Origin: Lawsonella clevelandensis
Lineage (GTDB): Bacteria; Actinomycetota; Actinomycetes; Mycobacteriales; Mycobacteriaceae
Direction: 5' to 3'
DNA length: 64,000 bases
Assembly: GCF_001293125.1 (NCBI RefSeq)
Contig: NZ_CP009312.1
Location: 740,512-804,511, forward strand
Below, in pieces: positions 9,266 to 19,690 of the stretch; the first letter of the stretch is position 1; the number at the start of each line of letters is the position of its first letter. The notes below the pieces were generated by a model. That model was not told the origin of the DNA and ran no database searches. It saw only the letters and a list, made by a program, of their open reading frames with translations. The position numbers and the translations under genes were made by a program.

Positions 9266-10687
9266 ATGACCCGACCTATTCGCGTCGCCATCATTGGTTC
9301 TGGCCCTGCCGGCATCTACGCTTCGGACTGCCTCATGAAATCCGCCGCCGCCCAGGATCCCGGCGTGAGTATTGACATCCTCGAACGTATGCCCGCCCCC
9401 TTCGGCCTCATCCGCTACGGTGTAGCCCCCGACCACCCGCGCATTAAGGGCATCGTCACCTCCCTGCACCAGGTTCTCAACAAACCGCAGGTGCGCTTCT
9501 TCGGCAACGTGGAGTTCGGCACTGACGCCACCCTGGACGACCTTTTCCAGTACTATGACGGCGTCATCTTCGCAACCGGCGCCAAAGCAGACCGCGCCCT
9601 CGACATCCCCGGCATTGACCTGGACGGATCCTTCGGCGCAGCCGAATTTGTCGCCTGGTACGACGGCCAGCCGGAATTCCCCCGCGAGTGGCCCCTCAAC
9701 GCTGAAAAGGTCGCCGTAGTGGGCGTCGGCAACGTCTCCCTTGACGTCTCCCGCATCCTTGGCAAAACCGCCGACGAACTCCTCGTCACCGAGATCCCCG
9801 ACAACGTCTACGCCGGTCTCAAAGAATCCAAGGTGAAGGAAGTTCACGTCTTCGGCCGCCGCGGCCCTGCCCAGGCCAAGTACACCCCAGTCGAACTGCG
9901 CGAACTCGATCACTCCCCGAATGTTCAGGTACTCGTCGACCCCGAGGACATCGACTACGACGAAGCCTCCGAGGAAGCCCGCCGTACCACCAAGGCAACC
10001 GACATGGTGTGCACCACCCTGGAAAACTATGCCATGCGTGACGAGGACCCCAACCCGGACATCCGTAAGATCTACATTCACCTCTTCGAATCGCCCGTCG
10101 AGATTCTCGGTGAAGATGGCAAGGTGGTTGGCATCCGCACCGAACGTATGGAGCTCAACGGACAGGGCGGCGTTACCGGCACCGGCAAGATGACGGACTG
10201 GAAGGTCGGCCAGGTTTACCGCGCTGTCGGCTACCTGTCCTCCGCCCTCCCCGGCATCCCGTTCAACCACACCTTGGGCACCATCGACAATGTGGCGGGC
10301 CGCGTCATCGACCAGACCGGCGAACACATTGCCCCGCTGTACACCACTGGCTGGGTGAAGCGTGGTCCGGTGGGCCTCATCGGCAACACCAAGTCCGACG
10401 CTAACGAGACGGTGCAGAATCTGCTAGACGACTGGGCCAACGGCAAGCTGAACGAGCCGGCCCATCCGACTCCGGAAGAGGCCGCAGCCTGGCTGGATAG
10501 CCTGCCGAAGAAGGTGACCGACTGGTCCGGCTGGTACCGCCTGGATGCCCACGAGAAAAAGCGTGGTGCGGAAGAAGGCCGCGAGCGGAAGAAGATCGTG
10601 GAGTGGGAGGACATGGTTGAAGCCGCTCACGACATGAATATTGAGGACGAAGCCCAGGCCATCCGCAACGGCAGGGGCACACGCTAA
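9266..10687 (+). CDS. fprA: Ferredoxin/flavodoxin-NADP+ reductase FprA
   Basis: FprA is a flavoenzyme of the adrenodoxin-reductase type that moves electrons between NADPH and ferredoxin. The N-terminal FAD motif GSGPAGIYASDC, the GLIRYGVAPDH segment, the NADP motif VGVGNVSLDVSRIL and the C-terminal GWVKRGPVGLIGNTK are diagnostic. The 473-residue length is normal. ATG at 9266 follows an AGAAGAA site; a GTG at 9260 overlaps that site and is less likely. The strong DtxR box upstream suggests regulation by iron, fitting a supplier of electrons to iron-sulphur proteins. Confidence 0.95.
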   Translation: MTRPIRVAIIGSGPAGIYASDCLMKSAAAQDPGVSIDILERMPAPFGLIRYGVAPDHPRIKGIVTSLHQVLNKPQVRFFGNVEFGTDATLDDLFQYYDGVIFATGAKADRALDIPGIDLDGSFGAAEFVAWYDGQPEFPREWPLNAEKVAVVGVGNVSLDVSRILGKTADELLVTEIPDNVYAGLKESKVKEVHVFGRRGPAQAKYTPVELRELDHSPNVQVLVDPEDIDYDEASEEARRTTKATDMVCTTLENYAMRDEDPNPDIRKIYIHLFESPVEILGEDGKVVGIRTERMELNGQGGVTGTGKMTDWKVGQVYRAVGYLSSALPGIPFNHTLGTIDNVAGRVIDQTGEHIAPLYTTGWVKRGPVGLIGNTKSDANETVQNLLDDWANGKLNEPAHPTPEEAAAWLDSLPKKVTDWSGWYRLDAHEKKRGAEEGRERKKIVEWEDMVEAAHDMNIEDEAQAIRNGRGTR

Positions 10688-10730
10688 CAGCATTTCCACC
10701 AGACATCTCTCATCAGTGAAGGAGCGAGAT

Positions 10731-11285
10731 ATGACTACTGCTGTTGTTGTTCTTATTGATGGTTTCGAGGAGATTGAAGCTCTGGCCACCGTGGATATTC
10801 TGCGGCGCGGCGGGGTGGACGTCACCACCGCTTCCCTCACCGATTCGCAGGTGGTGACGGGTGGCCACAACATTCCAGTGCAGGCGGACGCAATGTTCGC
10901 CGACGTGGATGTACAGGGCGCGGACGTGCTCATCATCCCTGGAGGCACCACCGCATTTGACGAGCACGACGGCCTGAAGAAGGAAGTTGTGGCCCGTGCG
11001 GATGCCGACAAGTATGTGGCCGCGATCTGCGCTGCCCCCATGGTGTTGGGCGGATTGGGCCTGCTGAAGGGCAAGAACGCTACCTGCTACCCAGGTTTCG
11101 AGAAGTACTGCGAGGGCGCAGTCATTCTGGATGCTCCCGCGGTGGTGGATGGCAAGGTTATCACCGGCCATGGCCCCGGCTGGGCACTGGAGTTCGCGCT
11201 GTCTATTCTGGCTGAGGTTGTCTCGGTGGAGAAGGCGGCCGAGGTTCGCAGTGGCCTGTTGCTGGATGGCCCCAACATCCCCTAG
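10731..11285 (+). CDS. DJ-1/PfpI family protein
   Basis: The 184-residue protein is a single class I glutamine-amidotransferase-like DJ-1/ThiJ domain. The nucleophile-elbow cysteine is seen in AAICAAPMVLG at about residue 100, and the supporting glutamate in the N-terminal FEEIEA segment. Members are deglycases, chaperones or redox sensors, and the exact role is open. The ATG at 10731 is preceded by a GAAGGAG site. It follows fprA by 43 bases and may be cotranscribed. A strong hairpin follows. Confidence 0.9.
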   Translation: MTTAVVVLIDGFEEIEALATVDILRRGGVDVTTASLTDSQVVTGGHNIPVQADAMFADVDVQGADVLIIPGGTTAFDEHDGLKKEVVARADADKYVAAICAAPMVLGGLGLLKGKNATCYPGFEKYCEGAVILDAPAVVDGKVITGHGPGWALEFALSILAEVVSVEKAAEVRSGLLLDGPNIP

Positions 11286-11344
11286 CCCCTCCTCTAGCGG
11301 ACATCCCGTTCTGCGGCTACCCGTCCTTATAGCTTCATAACACA

Positions 11345-11376
11345 ACGACCCTGGTGGCGCATGCTGCCAGGGTCGT
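11345..11376. terminator. Hairpin terminator between DJ-1 gene and recR
   Basis: A perfect 10-bp inverted repeat, ACGACCCTGG and CCAGGGTCGT, is separated by 12 bases and followed on the plus strand by TTGT. It lies between two convergent genes and could serve both. Confidence 0.7.
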
Positions 11377-11506
11377 TTGTCGTGAAGTGCGGAGGGCCCA
11401 GCTGCAGAAGACCCAGCTGTGGAGGGCCCAGCTGTGGAGACGGTTCCGGCCTGCAACCGGATTAATATAGCCTCGCGGTGGCACGGTGAGCGTGCTGCTC
11501 GGCCGG

Positions 11507-12139
11507 TTAGAGGATGCTGCGGCGGCCTTGGAGGGCGCGGCCGAGGGTGAGTTCGTCGGCGAACTCGATGTCCCCACCCATGGACAGACCGGTGGCCAGG
11601 CGGGTGATGGTGAGGTTAGGGAAGTCTTTGAGAATGCGGGCCACATAGCTGGCGGTGGCTTCGCCGACGGTATTGGGGTTGGTGGCCAGGATGACTTCGC
11701 TGATGTGGATGCTGGTGAGGTCCCCGTTGTGGTCTTCGACAGGCTGTCCGATGCGGGTGAGGAGGTTGCGGATGTTGAGTTGATCGGGGCCGATGCCTTT
11801 GAGGGGGTCGAGTGCGCCGCCGAGGACGTGGTAACGGCCGTGGAATTCGCGGGTGCGTTCGATGGCTTGCACGTCTTTGGATTCTTCGACAACACAGATG
11901 ACGTCGAGGTCTCGTTTGGGGTCGGCGCAGATGCTGCAGGTGTCGGTTTCGGAGACGTTGCCGCAGATGTGGCAGTAGGTGACGCCGTCGCGGAGGGCGG
12001 CGACGGCGTTAGCGAGGCGGTCGATGGTGTCGGGCTCTTGGTTGAGGAGGTGGAAGGCGATGCGTTGGGCTCCTTTGGGCCCGACTCCGGGGAGACGTCC
12101 GAGCTCGTCGATGAGGTTTTGGACGGGTCCTTCGTACAC
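11507..12139 (-). CDS. recR: Recombination mediator RecR
   Basis: RecR works with RecF/RecO to load RecA at gaps. The 210-residue protein has the helix-hairpin-helix region near [11 protein letters not shown], the zinc finger CHICGN...CSIC and a Toprim domain with the VVEESKD segment. The start is GTG at 12139, which shares its first base with the dnaX stop (TAGTG), so the pair is translationally coupled. In mycobacteria a ybaB gene usually lies near; none is present here. Confidence 0.96.
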   Translation of the reverse strand: MYEGPVQNLIDELGRLPGVGPKGAQRIAFHLLNQEPDTIDRLANAVAALRDGVTYCHICGNVSETDTCSICADPKRDLDVICVVEESKDVQAIERTREFHGRYHVLGGALDPLKGIGPDQLNIRNLLTRIGQPVEDHNGDLTSIHISEVILATNPNTVGEATASYVARILKDFPNLTITRLATGLSMGGDIEFADELTLGRALQGRRSIL

Positions 12140-14418
12140 TATTTTTCCTCCAAGAGCGTGGCGCCCAGAGTTTCTTGCAGGCGTTCGATGGCAATATCGG
12201 TGGCGCTGCGGTGGTCGAGATTCTGTTGGGTGGGGTCGGCGGCGTCGGCCAGCATTTCGGCCAGGACGTCCTCGTCGCTGGGGGCATCTCCCAGCGGCCC
12301 GGTCGGTGACGGCCCGCTGGGGGACGGATCGTTAGGTCGCAGGTCGCGGGGGGCGGGGCTGCTCGGAGCTGGCTTTGTGGGAGATGTCCGGTGCGGGGAC
12401 GAGATACCGGCTGCTGGGGTATCGGCGGCGGGGGCAGCCTTGTCGGGGCGCCGAGGGATCTTCGGCACGGTGAACTTACGGGCTTTTCCCGCTGTCCCGC
12501 CCCCCTCCTGGGGTGTGGAGGAATTGGCAGCTCCGCGGGCGGCATCTTGGCCGGTGAGGCAACGAACGTGCACCTGCACACCCATTGTTTGGACAATGGC
12601 CTCGGTGAGGATAGCGAGGTGGCGGGGTTCGTTGATGCGGCTGACCAGTGGTCCAGAGGTGTGGCTGATGGACAGTTGGGCACTATCGGGCTGGTAGTCG
12701 ATGACACGGGCAGTGGCCAGCATGACGTCGAGGGTGCGGGAGGCGGGCCGGACAGCGTTGCGAATGGCGACCCACTGGGAGGAGAAGTCTTCTGCAGTGA
12801 CATCGGCGGTGGCAGCGGCAACCGGGGCCGCTTGTTCTTCCGGTGTACTGGGCGCGGGAGCTGGTACTGCAGCCGCAGGAGCCGGCGAGGCAGCCACGGG
12901 TGCCGGTGTGTCAGCCTCGGGTATGTCTTCTATGGGTTCGTCAGCTGATTCGGGGGTGACGGGTGCCTGCTGCGGGGCAGCAGCTTTGCTCTCCTGTTGG
13001 AAGGCAGCCTTCTTCTTAGCTTGGCGCTTCGCCATCAGGGCACGGGCACGGGCGGCACCTTCGGCGGCACTATGGGCGGCCTCGGCGCGGGACACCCGGG
13101 GTGCGGGCGGCTCCTCCTCCGCGGCGGCGAAGCCCACTGGTTCGGCTCCTCCGTCACCTGGCATATCGCCGGGATCTCCTGTTGCCATCGCGGCGGCAGT
13201 GCCGTCACTCTGCCGAGAAGCACCAGCAGCAGAATGCGGTGCCGCAGAGTTGAGGGAAATCCGGGATCCCACACCACGTTCCAGCTGTTCCACCCGCTGC
13301 AGTAGCGCCTCATAGGAGTCGTCGACGGCAGGCAGCAGCATCCGGGCAGCCATAATCTCCAGCAGCAGCCGCGGGGAGGTAGCGCCGCGCATGTCATTGA
13401 GACCAGTGCTCAACACATCGGCGAAGCGGGTGGCGGTGGCGGGGCCGAGGTCCTTCGCCTGGGCGAGCATTCGCTCCATCTGGTCGGCGGGGGCATCAAC
13501 CAACCCGGAATCGGCCGCATCCTGCACGGATTGCAGCATGATGAGGTCACGGAAGCGGTCCAGCAGATCGCTGGTGAAACGGCGAGGGTCATGGCCGGCG
13601 GAAATAACACGCTCGATGGTGCTAAACATGCCCGGCCGGTCCGCCGCCGCCAAAGCCTCCACTGCATCATCTATAAGGGCAATGTCGGTGGCTCCCAGGA
13701 GTGCCAGCGCATTGTGGTAGGTAATGCCCTCGGATCCAGACCCGGCTAACAGTTGGTCCAGCACCGACAGTGCGTCACGTGGGGAGCCACCGCCGGCACG
13801 AATGACTAGCGGGTAAACCGCCGGATCCACCTTCACCTCTTCCTGCTCACAGATACGCTCCAACAGTCCACGCATGGCGTTGGGGGCGAGCAAGCGGAAT
13901 GGATAGTGGTGGGTACGGGACTTAATGGTGGGGAGGACCTTCTCCGGCTCCGTGGTGGCGAAGATAAAGATGAGATGCTCCGGCGGCTCCTCCACAATCT
14001 TCAGCAGGGCGTTGAAGCCAGCGGAGGTGACCATGTGTGCCTCGTCAATGATGAAGACGCGGTAGCGGGACTCGGCGGGGGCATAGAAGGCACGGTCGCG
14101 CAGGTCGCGAGCATCATCCACGCCACCGTGAGACGCAGCATCCAGTTCCGTAACGTCCAGATTGCCGGGGCCGCCCGGCGCCAACGCCAGGCAGGAGGGG
14201 CACGTCCCGCAGGGGGTACTGGTGGGACCTTCAGCGCAGTTGAGGGAGCGGGCGAGGATGCGGGCAGAGGAGGTTTTACCGGTACCACGGGGGCCGGAGA
14301 ACAAGTAGGCATGGTTAATGTGGCCACTGTCCAGGGCCTGCATCAGCGGTTCGGTTACATGCTCTTGTCCGACGACTTCCGCGAAGGTCGCGGGACGGTA
14401 CTTATGGTAAAGCGCCAC
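12139..14418 (-). CDS. dnaX: DNA polymerase III subunits gamma/tau
   Basis: DnaX is the clamp-loader ATPase of the replicative polymerase. The N-terminal AAA+ domain shows Walker [10 protein letters not shown], a zinc module with CGTCPSC, Walker B FIIDEAH and the sensor region [16 protein letters not shown]. After about residue 370 the protein becomes a long Pro/Ala-rich tau-type tail ending in an ordered C-terminal domain. GTG at 14418 (start VALYHKYRP) has a GGGTAGG site nine bases upstream; the longer TTG start at 14448 is unlikely. I see no slippery heptamer for a gamma frameshift. Confidence 0.95.
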   Translation of the reverse strand: MALYHKYRPATFAEVVGQEHVTEPLMQALDSGHINHAYLFSGPRGTGKTSSARILARSLNCAEGPTSTPCGTCPSCLALAPGGPGNLDVTELDAASHGGVDDARDLRDRAFYAPAESRYRVFIIDEAHMVTSAGFNALLKIVEEPPEHLIFIFATTEPEKVLPTIKSRTHHYPFRLLAPNAMRGLLERICEQEEVKVDPAVYPLVIRAGGGSPRDALSVLDQLLAGSGSEGITYHNALALLGATDIALIDDAVEALAAADRPGMFSTIERVISAGHDPRRFTSDLLDRFRDLIMLQSVQDAADSGLVDAPADQMERMLAQAKDLGPATATRFADVLSTGLNDMRGATSPRLLLEIMAARMLLPAVDDSYEALLQRVEQLERGVGSRISLNSAAPHSAAGASRQSDGTAAAMATGDPGDMPGDGGAEPVGFAAAEEEPPAPRVSRAEAAHSAAEGAARARALMAKRQAKKKAAFQQESKAAAPQQAPVTPESADEPIEDIPEADTPAPVAASPAPAAAVPAPAPSTPEEQAAPVAAATADVTAEDFSSQWVAIRNAVRPASRTLDVMLATARVIDYQPDSAQLSISHTSGPLVSRINEPRHLAILTEAIVQTMGVQVHVRCLTGQDAARGAANSSTPQEGGGTAGKARKFTVPKIPRRPDKAAPAADTPAAGISSPHRTSPTKPAPSSPAPRDLRPNDPSPSGPSPTGPLGDAPSDEDVLAEMLADAADPTQQNLDHRSATDIAIERLQETLGATLLEEK

Positions 14419-14799
14419 GCTTAAGAGCCTACCCGGCCGGTGCGACAAACGCGGATTATTAGGGTTGCCGACCTCGCCACCTGGGCTTTAGTGGCCACCG
14501 TCACCCGCCAAAAATTTTTTTTAAAGTTTTTTCGAAGACCTTTGAAAGCACTGTTTCCACAGGTGGAATAGGGTTTTTAGGAGGTGACAGGTCCTTGTGA
14601 GGAAAAGTGGCTCCCCCATGCGCCACACAGATCCCTCATACTGTGCGCGCCTCTAGAACAACCTCTACAACCACCTCTAGACCAACAACAACGCATGGAG
14701 CTCTGTGACATGCGGCAGCCGACAGCACAACAGAGTGGCTACCCCCAATGTGGAGTAGCGGACGACCACCACAGTGGCCCACCACCCAGGAGTAAAAGC

Positions 14800-16242
14800 A
14801 TGGTTTATTCAGGATTCGGTGGCGAGCAACAGAATGCCCAGCCCATACCACCCAGCGGCGAGACCTCTCCCCTCTCCGCCTACCCGTCTGCCCCCGACAG
14901 CTCCCCCGCAGCTCCCTCAGTTAATCCTGAACCCGCCGAACGTCCCTTTCTTCTCTCCGATGATGTTGACGTACCGGCCCCTTTCCCCAACTCATTCGAG
15001 CACGCCTTCCCTCCCGCCCACAAAAGCACCCCACCCCCGCCCTTCGCCACCCCCTACGCCTCCTACCCGGGTAGCGACAGCTTCCCCGGCGGAGCCGGCG
15101 CCCGCGACATAGGAGACTTCTCTGCGGGCAACATGGCCGGCATGGGTGGCATAGCCGGCATGAGCGGCATGGGAGGTTCCACCAGTGCGTTAGGCGGCGG
15201 CATGCCCGGCTCCACCCCGCTGGGTGGAATGGATCCACTCTCCCCCACCACCGGGGCGGCTAACGGCACCATCAACAACCTGCAGCTGCTACAGCAGAAG
15301 AAAGCCACGCCCCGCTCGGGCTGGCGCAAATTCGTCTACAAGGCCACTGGCGGCGCCATCAACCCCGGCCCCTCCTTGGATGAGAAAGAGCTGGAGACGT
15401 TGGAAGAGCGTGTCCGCCAACCCGTCCGCGGCGACTACCGCATTGCTTGCTTGTCCCTAAAAGGCGGCGTCGGCAAAACTACCACCACCATTGGCCTGGG
15501 ATCCACCTTCGCATCCCTGCGCGGCGACCGCATTATCGCTATCGACGCCAACCCCGACTTGGGCACCCTCGCCCAACGTGTCCCCCAGCAGACCAACTCG
15601 ACGGTACGAGACCTGTTAGAAGACCCATCCATCCACCGCTACTCGGATGTGCGCGCCCACACCTCGCAGGCTCGTTCCCGCTTGGAAGTGCTGGCGTCAG
15701 AATCCGATCCGGCTATTAGTGAAGCATTCTCGGAGCGTGACTACCGCCGCACCATCGACATTCTGCAGTCCTTCTACAACATCATTCTCACCGACTGCGG
15801 TACCGGACTGATGCATGACGCTATGCGCGGTGTACTCGACCTGGCGGATTCCCTGGTGCTAGTGTCGTCACCCGCTATTGACGGTGCACGAAGCGCCTGG
15901 GCCACCCTGAACTGGTTGGACGCCCACGGCTACCAGCATTTGGTGGAGCGCACTGTCGTGGCGATCTGCTCCAGCCGGGCCGGCTCCGCCAGCGTTGATA
16001 TGGACCAGCTGCGGGCAACATTTAACCAGCGGTGCGCCGCCGTCCACCTGATTCCCTTCGATGAGCATCTGGCGGAGGGCGCTGAAGTGGATATTGACCA
16101 GATGAGTAAGGGCGCCCACCGCGCCTTCATTGAGCTTGCCGCTTCCGTGGCGGACGGATTTTCACAAACTCTCGTCCCGTCCAGTGTGAACCGGCGGGAG
16201 AAGCATCACCCGGAGGGACCAGCCACTACCATGCACCCTTAG
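14800..16242 (+). CDS. ParA/MinD-like ATPase with proline-rich N-terminus (EspI-like)
   Basis: Residues about 1-190 are a disordered Pro/Ser/Gly-rich segment including a GMGGIAGMSGMGG stretch. The rest is a ParA/MinD-type ATPase with the deviant Walker A KGGVGKTTTT and the switch segment IDANPDLGTLAQR. The architecture resembles mycobacterial EspI (Rv3876), an ATPase linked to ESX-1 secretion, but no ESX gene is in this window. ATG 14800 has AGGAG (14788-14792) seven bases upstream; the frame is open from a GTG at 14584, which would add 72 poorly conserved-looking residues. The T/A-rich stretch at 14510-14580 probably holds its promoter. Confidence 0.8.
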   Translation: MVYSGFGGEQQNAQPIPPSGETSPLSAYPSAPDSSPAAPSVNPEPAERPFLLSDDVDVPAPFPNSFEHAFPPAHKSTPPPPFATPYASYPGSDSFPGGAGARDIGDFSAGNMAGMGGIAGMSGMGGSTSALGGGMPGSTPLGGMDPLSPTTGAANGTINNLQLLQQKKATPRSGWRKFVYKATGGAINPGPSLDEKELETLEERVRQPVRGDYRIACLSLKGGVGKTTTTIGLGSTFASLRGDRIIAIDANPDLGTLAQRVPQQTNSTVRDLLEDPSIHRYSDVRAHTSQARSRLEVLASESDPAISEAFSERDYRRTIDILQSFYNIILTDCGTGLMHDAMRGVLDLADSLVLVSSPAIDGARSAWATLNWLDAHGYQHLVERTVVAICSSRAGSASVDMDQLRATFNQRCAAVHLIPFDEHLAEGAEVDIDQMSKGAHRAFIELAASVADGFSQTLVPSSVNRREKHHPEGPATTMHP

Positions 16243-16263
16243 GTTGGCCCTTGGTGATGTGAG

Positions 16264-16303
16264 GAAAGCCCCGGTCATATTGGAGAGTACGACCGGGGCT
16301 TTC
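16264..16303. terminator. Bidirectional hairpin terminator
   Basis: A 13-bp perfect stem, GAAAGCCCCGGTC and GACCGGGGCTTTC, with a 14-base loop lies between the convergent ParA-like and aminotransferase genes. Confidence 0.85.
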
Positions 16304-16345
16304 TGCTATTTCTTTATGTATCTGTGGGGGCTGCCATGGGCTGAG

Positions 16346-17623
16346 TTAGGCAGCGAGAGCCTTCTCGAGGGCGGCCTTCAGCACGCAGGTGGCGACACCA
16401 TCCATGGCGACGGTGACCTCCTCCAGCGGAGGCAGGGAGGGGGCGAGACGAATGTTGGTCTCGTTCGGGTCCTCACCCTTCGGGTAGGCGGAGCCGGCAC
16501 CGGTGAGCTTGATGCCAGCTTCTGCGGCGAGGGCAACGACGCGCTTGGCGGTACCGGGCACCACGTCGAGGGAGATGAAATATCCACCCTTCGGCTCAGT
16601 CCAGGAGGCCACCTCGTAGCCGCCCAGTCGATCGGCGAGGATCTTCTCCACCGCATCAAACTTGGGGGCGAGGATGTCCTTGTGCTTCAGCATGTGGGCC
16701 TTGACGGCGGCAGCGTCACCGAAGAAACAAGCGTGGGCGAGCTGGTTGACCTTGTTCGGTCCGATGGTGGCGATACCCAGGTACTTCTGGTACCAGGCCA
16801 GGTTGGCGGGGGAGGTGTTGAGGAAGCTCACACCGGCACCTGCGAAGGTGACCTTGGAGGAGGACGTGAGCTGGAAGACGCGGCCTTCGTTGCCGGCGTC
16901 CGCAGCCATCTGCACGATTGGCAGAATCTCCGGGAATTCGTCGGTGAGGGTGTGGATGCAGTATGCGTTGTCCCACATGATGGTGAAGTCGGGGGCGGCG
17001 GTCTTCATGGAGACCAGCTTCTGGGCCACCTCGCGGGAGGTGACGGCACCATCCGGGTTGGCGAACACGGGAACAAGCCACATGCCCTTGATGGCGGGGT
17101 CGTTGGCAACGAGTTCAGCGATAGCGTCGGCGTCGGGGCCATCTTCGTTCATGGGGACCTGGATCATTTCGAAGCCCAGGGTCTCGGTGATGGCGAAGTG
17201 GCGGTCGTAGCCGGGGACGGGGCAGATCCACTTAAGGGTCTCTTCCTTAACCCACGGCTGGGGGCTGGTGGGGAGGCCGTGCAGCATGGCGAAAGACAGC
17301 ACGTAGTGCATGATCTCCAGGCTGGCATTGTTTTCGGAGATGATCTCCTCGACGGGAACTCCGAGGAGCTCGGCCCAGATGGCACGAATGGACTTCAGAC
17401 CAGCCAGGTTCCCGTAGTTACGAATGTCGGTACCGTCTTCATCCTTGGTGGAGCCTTCACCGGGCAGCGTGAGGAGACCGTTGGAGAGGTCGAGCTGCTG
17501 GACGGAAGGCTTACCGCGCGTGAGATCCAGTGCGAGGTTCTTGCCCTTGAATTCTTCGTAGCGGGCGTTGATCTCTTGGGAAAGAGCTTCCAGCTCTTCG
17601 CGGCTCATGGTCGACAGTGACAT
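16346..17623 (-). CDS. Aspartate aminotransferase, Rv3722c type
   Basis: This is a PLP enzyme that transfers the amino group between aspartate and 2-oxoglutarate. The 425-residue protein begins SREELEALSQEINARY and carries the PLP-binding Lys segment TSSSKVTFAGAGVSF and the C-terminal NIRLAPSLPP arginine motif. It matches the actinobacterial MocR-like aminotransferase subgroup rather than classical AspC. ATG 17623 follows an AAGG site; the in-frame TTG at 17650 would run into the SRP RNA terminator. Position between dnaX and ffs is as in mycobacteria. Confidence 0.9.
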   Translation of the reverse strand: MSLSTMSREELEALSQEINARYEEFKGKNLALDLTRGKPSVQQLDLSNGLLTLPGEGSTKDEDGTDIRNYGNLAGLKSIRAIWAELLGVPVEEIISENNASLEIMHYVLSFAMLHGLPTSPQPWVKEETLKWICPVPGYDRHFAITETLGFEMIQVPMNEDGPDADAIAELVANDPAIKGMWLVPVFANPDGAVTSREVAQKLVSMKTAAPDFTIMWDNAYCIHTLTDEFPEILPIVQMAADAGNEGRVFQLTSSSKVTFAGAGVSFLNTSPANLAWYQKYLGIATIGPNKVNQLAHACFFGDAAAVKAHMLKHKDILAPKFDAVEKILADRLGGYEVASWTEPKGGYFISLDVVPGTAKRVVALAAEAGIKLTGAGSAYPKGEDPNETNIRLAPSLPPLEEVTVAMDGVATCVLKAALEKALAA

Positions 17624-17654
17624 GAGAGGCCTTTCTGAAAATGGGCACAAAAAA

Positions 17655-17743
17655 AGCGGGCCCCGCGCACCCGCCAGAGCCCGCTGACCCTTGCTGCCTT
17701 CCGGCCCTGGGGGGATTCACAGGATGGACGCCGCGCGGTGCCC
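17655..17743 (-). ncRNA. ffs: Signal recognition particle RNA (4.5S-type)
   Basis: The minus strand contains the conserved SRP apical domain core CAGGGCCGGAAGGCAGCAAG, flanked by complementary arms, and ends in GGGCCCGC followed by seven T residues. This gives a small bacterial SRP RNA of about 90 nucleotides. A -10-like TAGACT lies at 17750-17755, placing the start near 17743. It is encoded just upstream of the aminotransferase and its T-run acts as a terminator. Ends are approximate. Confidence 0.88.
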
Positions 17744-17792
17744 ACCTATAGTCTAGCGGTTCTTTCCCATTCATGGGAATTTAAAATCTGAG

Positions 17793-17833
17793 ACGGCCCC
17801 CGGAGGGTGATCACTCACACCACCAGGGGCCGT
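17793..17833 (-). terminator. Hairpin downstream of gluQ
   Basis: ACGGCCCC (17793-17800) and GGGGCCGT (17826-17833) form an 8-bp stem about 100 bases past the gluQ stop; a TTTT run follows a few bases later on the minus strand. Confidence 0.5.
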
Positions 17834-17933
17834 TTCTCTGCGTGTGACTACAGTTTACGCTTTTCCTCAAAAAATTACAGTTCTCTCTGCGCACGCGTTG
17901 CACCGACAGCCGTCACCCCACCGTCACCCCGCA

Positions 17934-18788
17934 TCATTTCATCGTTGACAACAGCCACTCCCGCACCTCGTCCACACTTTTCCCCCGCGCCATTTCGGTG
18001 CGGAGCGTCATGCCACCACCCCCGGCGCGTTTCGCCAACCGCTCCCCGTGGGCATCCTGCATCAGCGGCACATGCCGGTAGATGACGGGTTCCACACCCA
18101 ATAGGTGTGCCAGATACGCCTGCCGAGGGGCCGAGGACAGCAAGTCCACCCCGCGCACCACCTGGTCCACTCCCTGGGCGGCATCATCCACCACCACCGC
18201 CAAGTTGTAGGCCCACACGCCATCGCCCCGGCGCAACACCACATCATCCACCACCCCGGTATAGGGCTGGGGATGGCCGGGTCGGGCACCATCCACCGCA
18301 CACTCTTCCCACACCGTCCACTCTGGCACCTGCGCCCGCAGCCGTAATGCTGGCTGGCGGAAATTATCGGAGGTCGCCAGCTGAGCACGTTTCGCGGCCC
18401 GCTGCCCCTCCGTTAAGTCCCGGCAGGTGCCGGGGTAGGAACCAGGTGGCGAATGGGGTGCCCGGGGGGCCTCCAAGATTTCCCGGCGGGAACAGTAGCA
18501 CTCGTACACTAGCCCCTGGGCTGCCAGTTGGTCGACGGCGGCCTGGTAGGCGGCGTGGCGCTGCGACTGCCACAGTGTCTCACCCTCCCACTCGATGCCG
18601 AGAGCGGCAAGGTCGGCGAGCTGCCGCTCCGCCACCTCAACAGAGCAGCGCTGCTGGTCCAGATCCTCCACACGCATGCGGAAACTGCGCCCTGTACTGC
18701 GGGCAGCGTTATAGGCCAGCAGTGCAGTGCGCAGATTTCCTAGGTGAAGGTCCCCCGAAGGTGTGGGGGCGAAACGGCCAGCTCCCAT
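17934..18788 (-). CDS. gluQ: Glutamyl-queuosine tRNA(Asp) synthetase
   Basis: GluQ-RS is a paralogue of the glutamyl-tRNA synthetase catalytic core that attaches glutamate to queuosine in tRNA-Asp. The 284-residue protein begins [17 protein letters not shown] with the HIGH-like motif. It has the zinc-binding cluster (CYCSRREI, then SYPGTC) and the short KRAGG motif, and lacks an anticodon-binding domain. ATG 18788 is the clear start; in-frame sequence upstream is a shadow of the neighbouring gene. Its presence agrees with the queuosine transporter and tgt genes near 28 kb. Confidence 0.92.
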   Translation of the reverse strand: MGAGRFAPTPSGDLHLGNLRTALLAYNAARSTGRSFRMRVEDLDQQRCSVEVAERQLADLAALGIEWEGETLWQSQRHAAYQAAVDQLAAQGLVYECYCSRREILEAPRAPHSPPGSYPGTCRDLTEGQRAAKRAQLATSDNFRQPALRLRAQVPEWTVWEECAVDGARPGHPQPYTGVVDDVVLRRGDGVWAYNLAVVVDDAAQGVDQVVRGVDLLSSAPRQAYLAHLLGVEPVIYRHVPLMQDAHGERLAKRAGGGGMTLRTEMARGKSVDEVREWLLSTMK

Positions 18789-18820
18789 GGAGTTGAGTCT
18801 ACCGCGGGGCGGGACTGGAG

Positions 18821-19516
18821 TTAGTTGGTGGTGCCGGCAGAGTCGGTGGTGCCGGTGGCGCTCGCCAGCAGATCGGACACGACGAAGAGAATGAGCGTAA
18901 CGATAGAGAGCACTACCCCACTGACGAGGTTCGTGGTGTAGGCAGGCTAGAAGGCCCCCAAACGCTCCTTCGCCATACCTTCCACCCCGTAGGCGCTTTC
19001 GAAAGACTCCTTCTCCATCCACTTCCACTGCTTAGTGCGATTGTCGTTGATGATGAAGATGGCGACAGCCCCGGCAACCACCACGGCGGCGACGGCAAAG
19101 CCCAGCGGACCACGCACGTTGACGGCGAGACCCGGCCAGTCGGAGATGACGATGAGGAGGGCCAGCGCCAGAATGCAGAGCATAGCGCCCACGGCAGCGA
19201 GTCGCGCCGAAGCGAACTTGGCAGCGAGGTACCGGCTTGCTTCCTCCATGCTGATCTTGCGGAGAGGGCTGTCCTGGAAGGTACCGGCATCCGCGAGTGT
19301 GGGTACGTCGTAGTCGTCGCGAATGAGGTAGTCGGTGGAGACACCGAAGAGTTCGCTGAGGGTAAGGATGCGGTCGAGTTCGGGAGTGCTTTGTGCAGCC
19401 TCCCACTTGGAGATGGCTTGGCGGCTGACGCCAACTCTCTCGGCTAGTTCTTCCTGGGACCAGCCGTTCTGTTTGCGGAGCTCGATGATCTTGTCGGCCA
19501 GAATCATGGGAGTCAA
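18821..19516 (-). pseudogene. XRE-family membrane regulator interrupted by in-frame TAG
   Basis: The first 189 residues (19516 to 18947) carry an N-terminal HTH_3 domain ([21 protein letters not shown]), a linker and two membrane helices near residues 107-155, ending KERLGAF. The next codon is TAG, yet the same frame continues for 41 codons with another hydrophobic helix ([20 protein letters not shown]) to a TAA at 18821. Homologues that I recall, mostly from Firmicutes, read through this point into a third and fourth helix. So a CAG-to-TAG change plus C-terminal loss is likely. Domain style suggests transfer from a Firmicute. It could still give a functional two-helix protein. Confidence 0.7.
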
Positions 19517-19690
19517 TCTTCCTCAAGTGTGGGAATAGGAGCAGAGCGGTCACGGAATTGTGGAGCTCTTACGACTCAATTCTCCAGGGGAGCTCAGTTG
19601 CACTCCACCAAGCACACCTTGAACTTTCGCAACCAGCGGTTGCATTATTCGTTTCCGCTGGTAGCAACGGTGGATTTCGCGGTTGACGAA

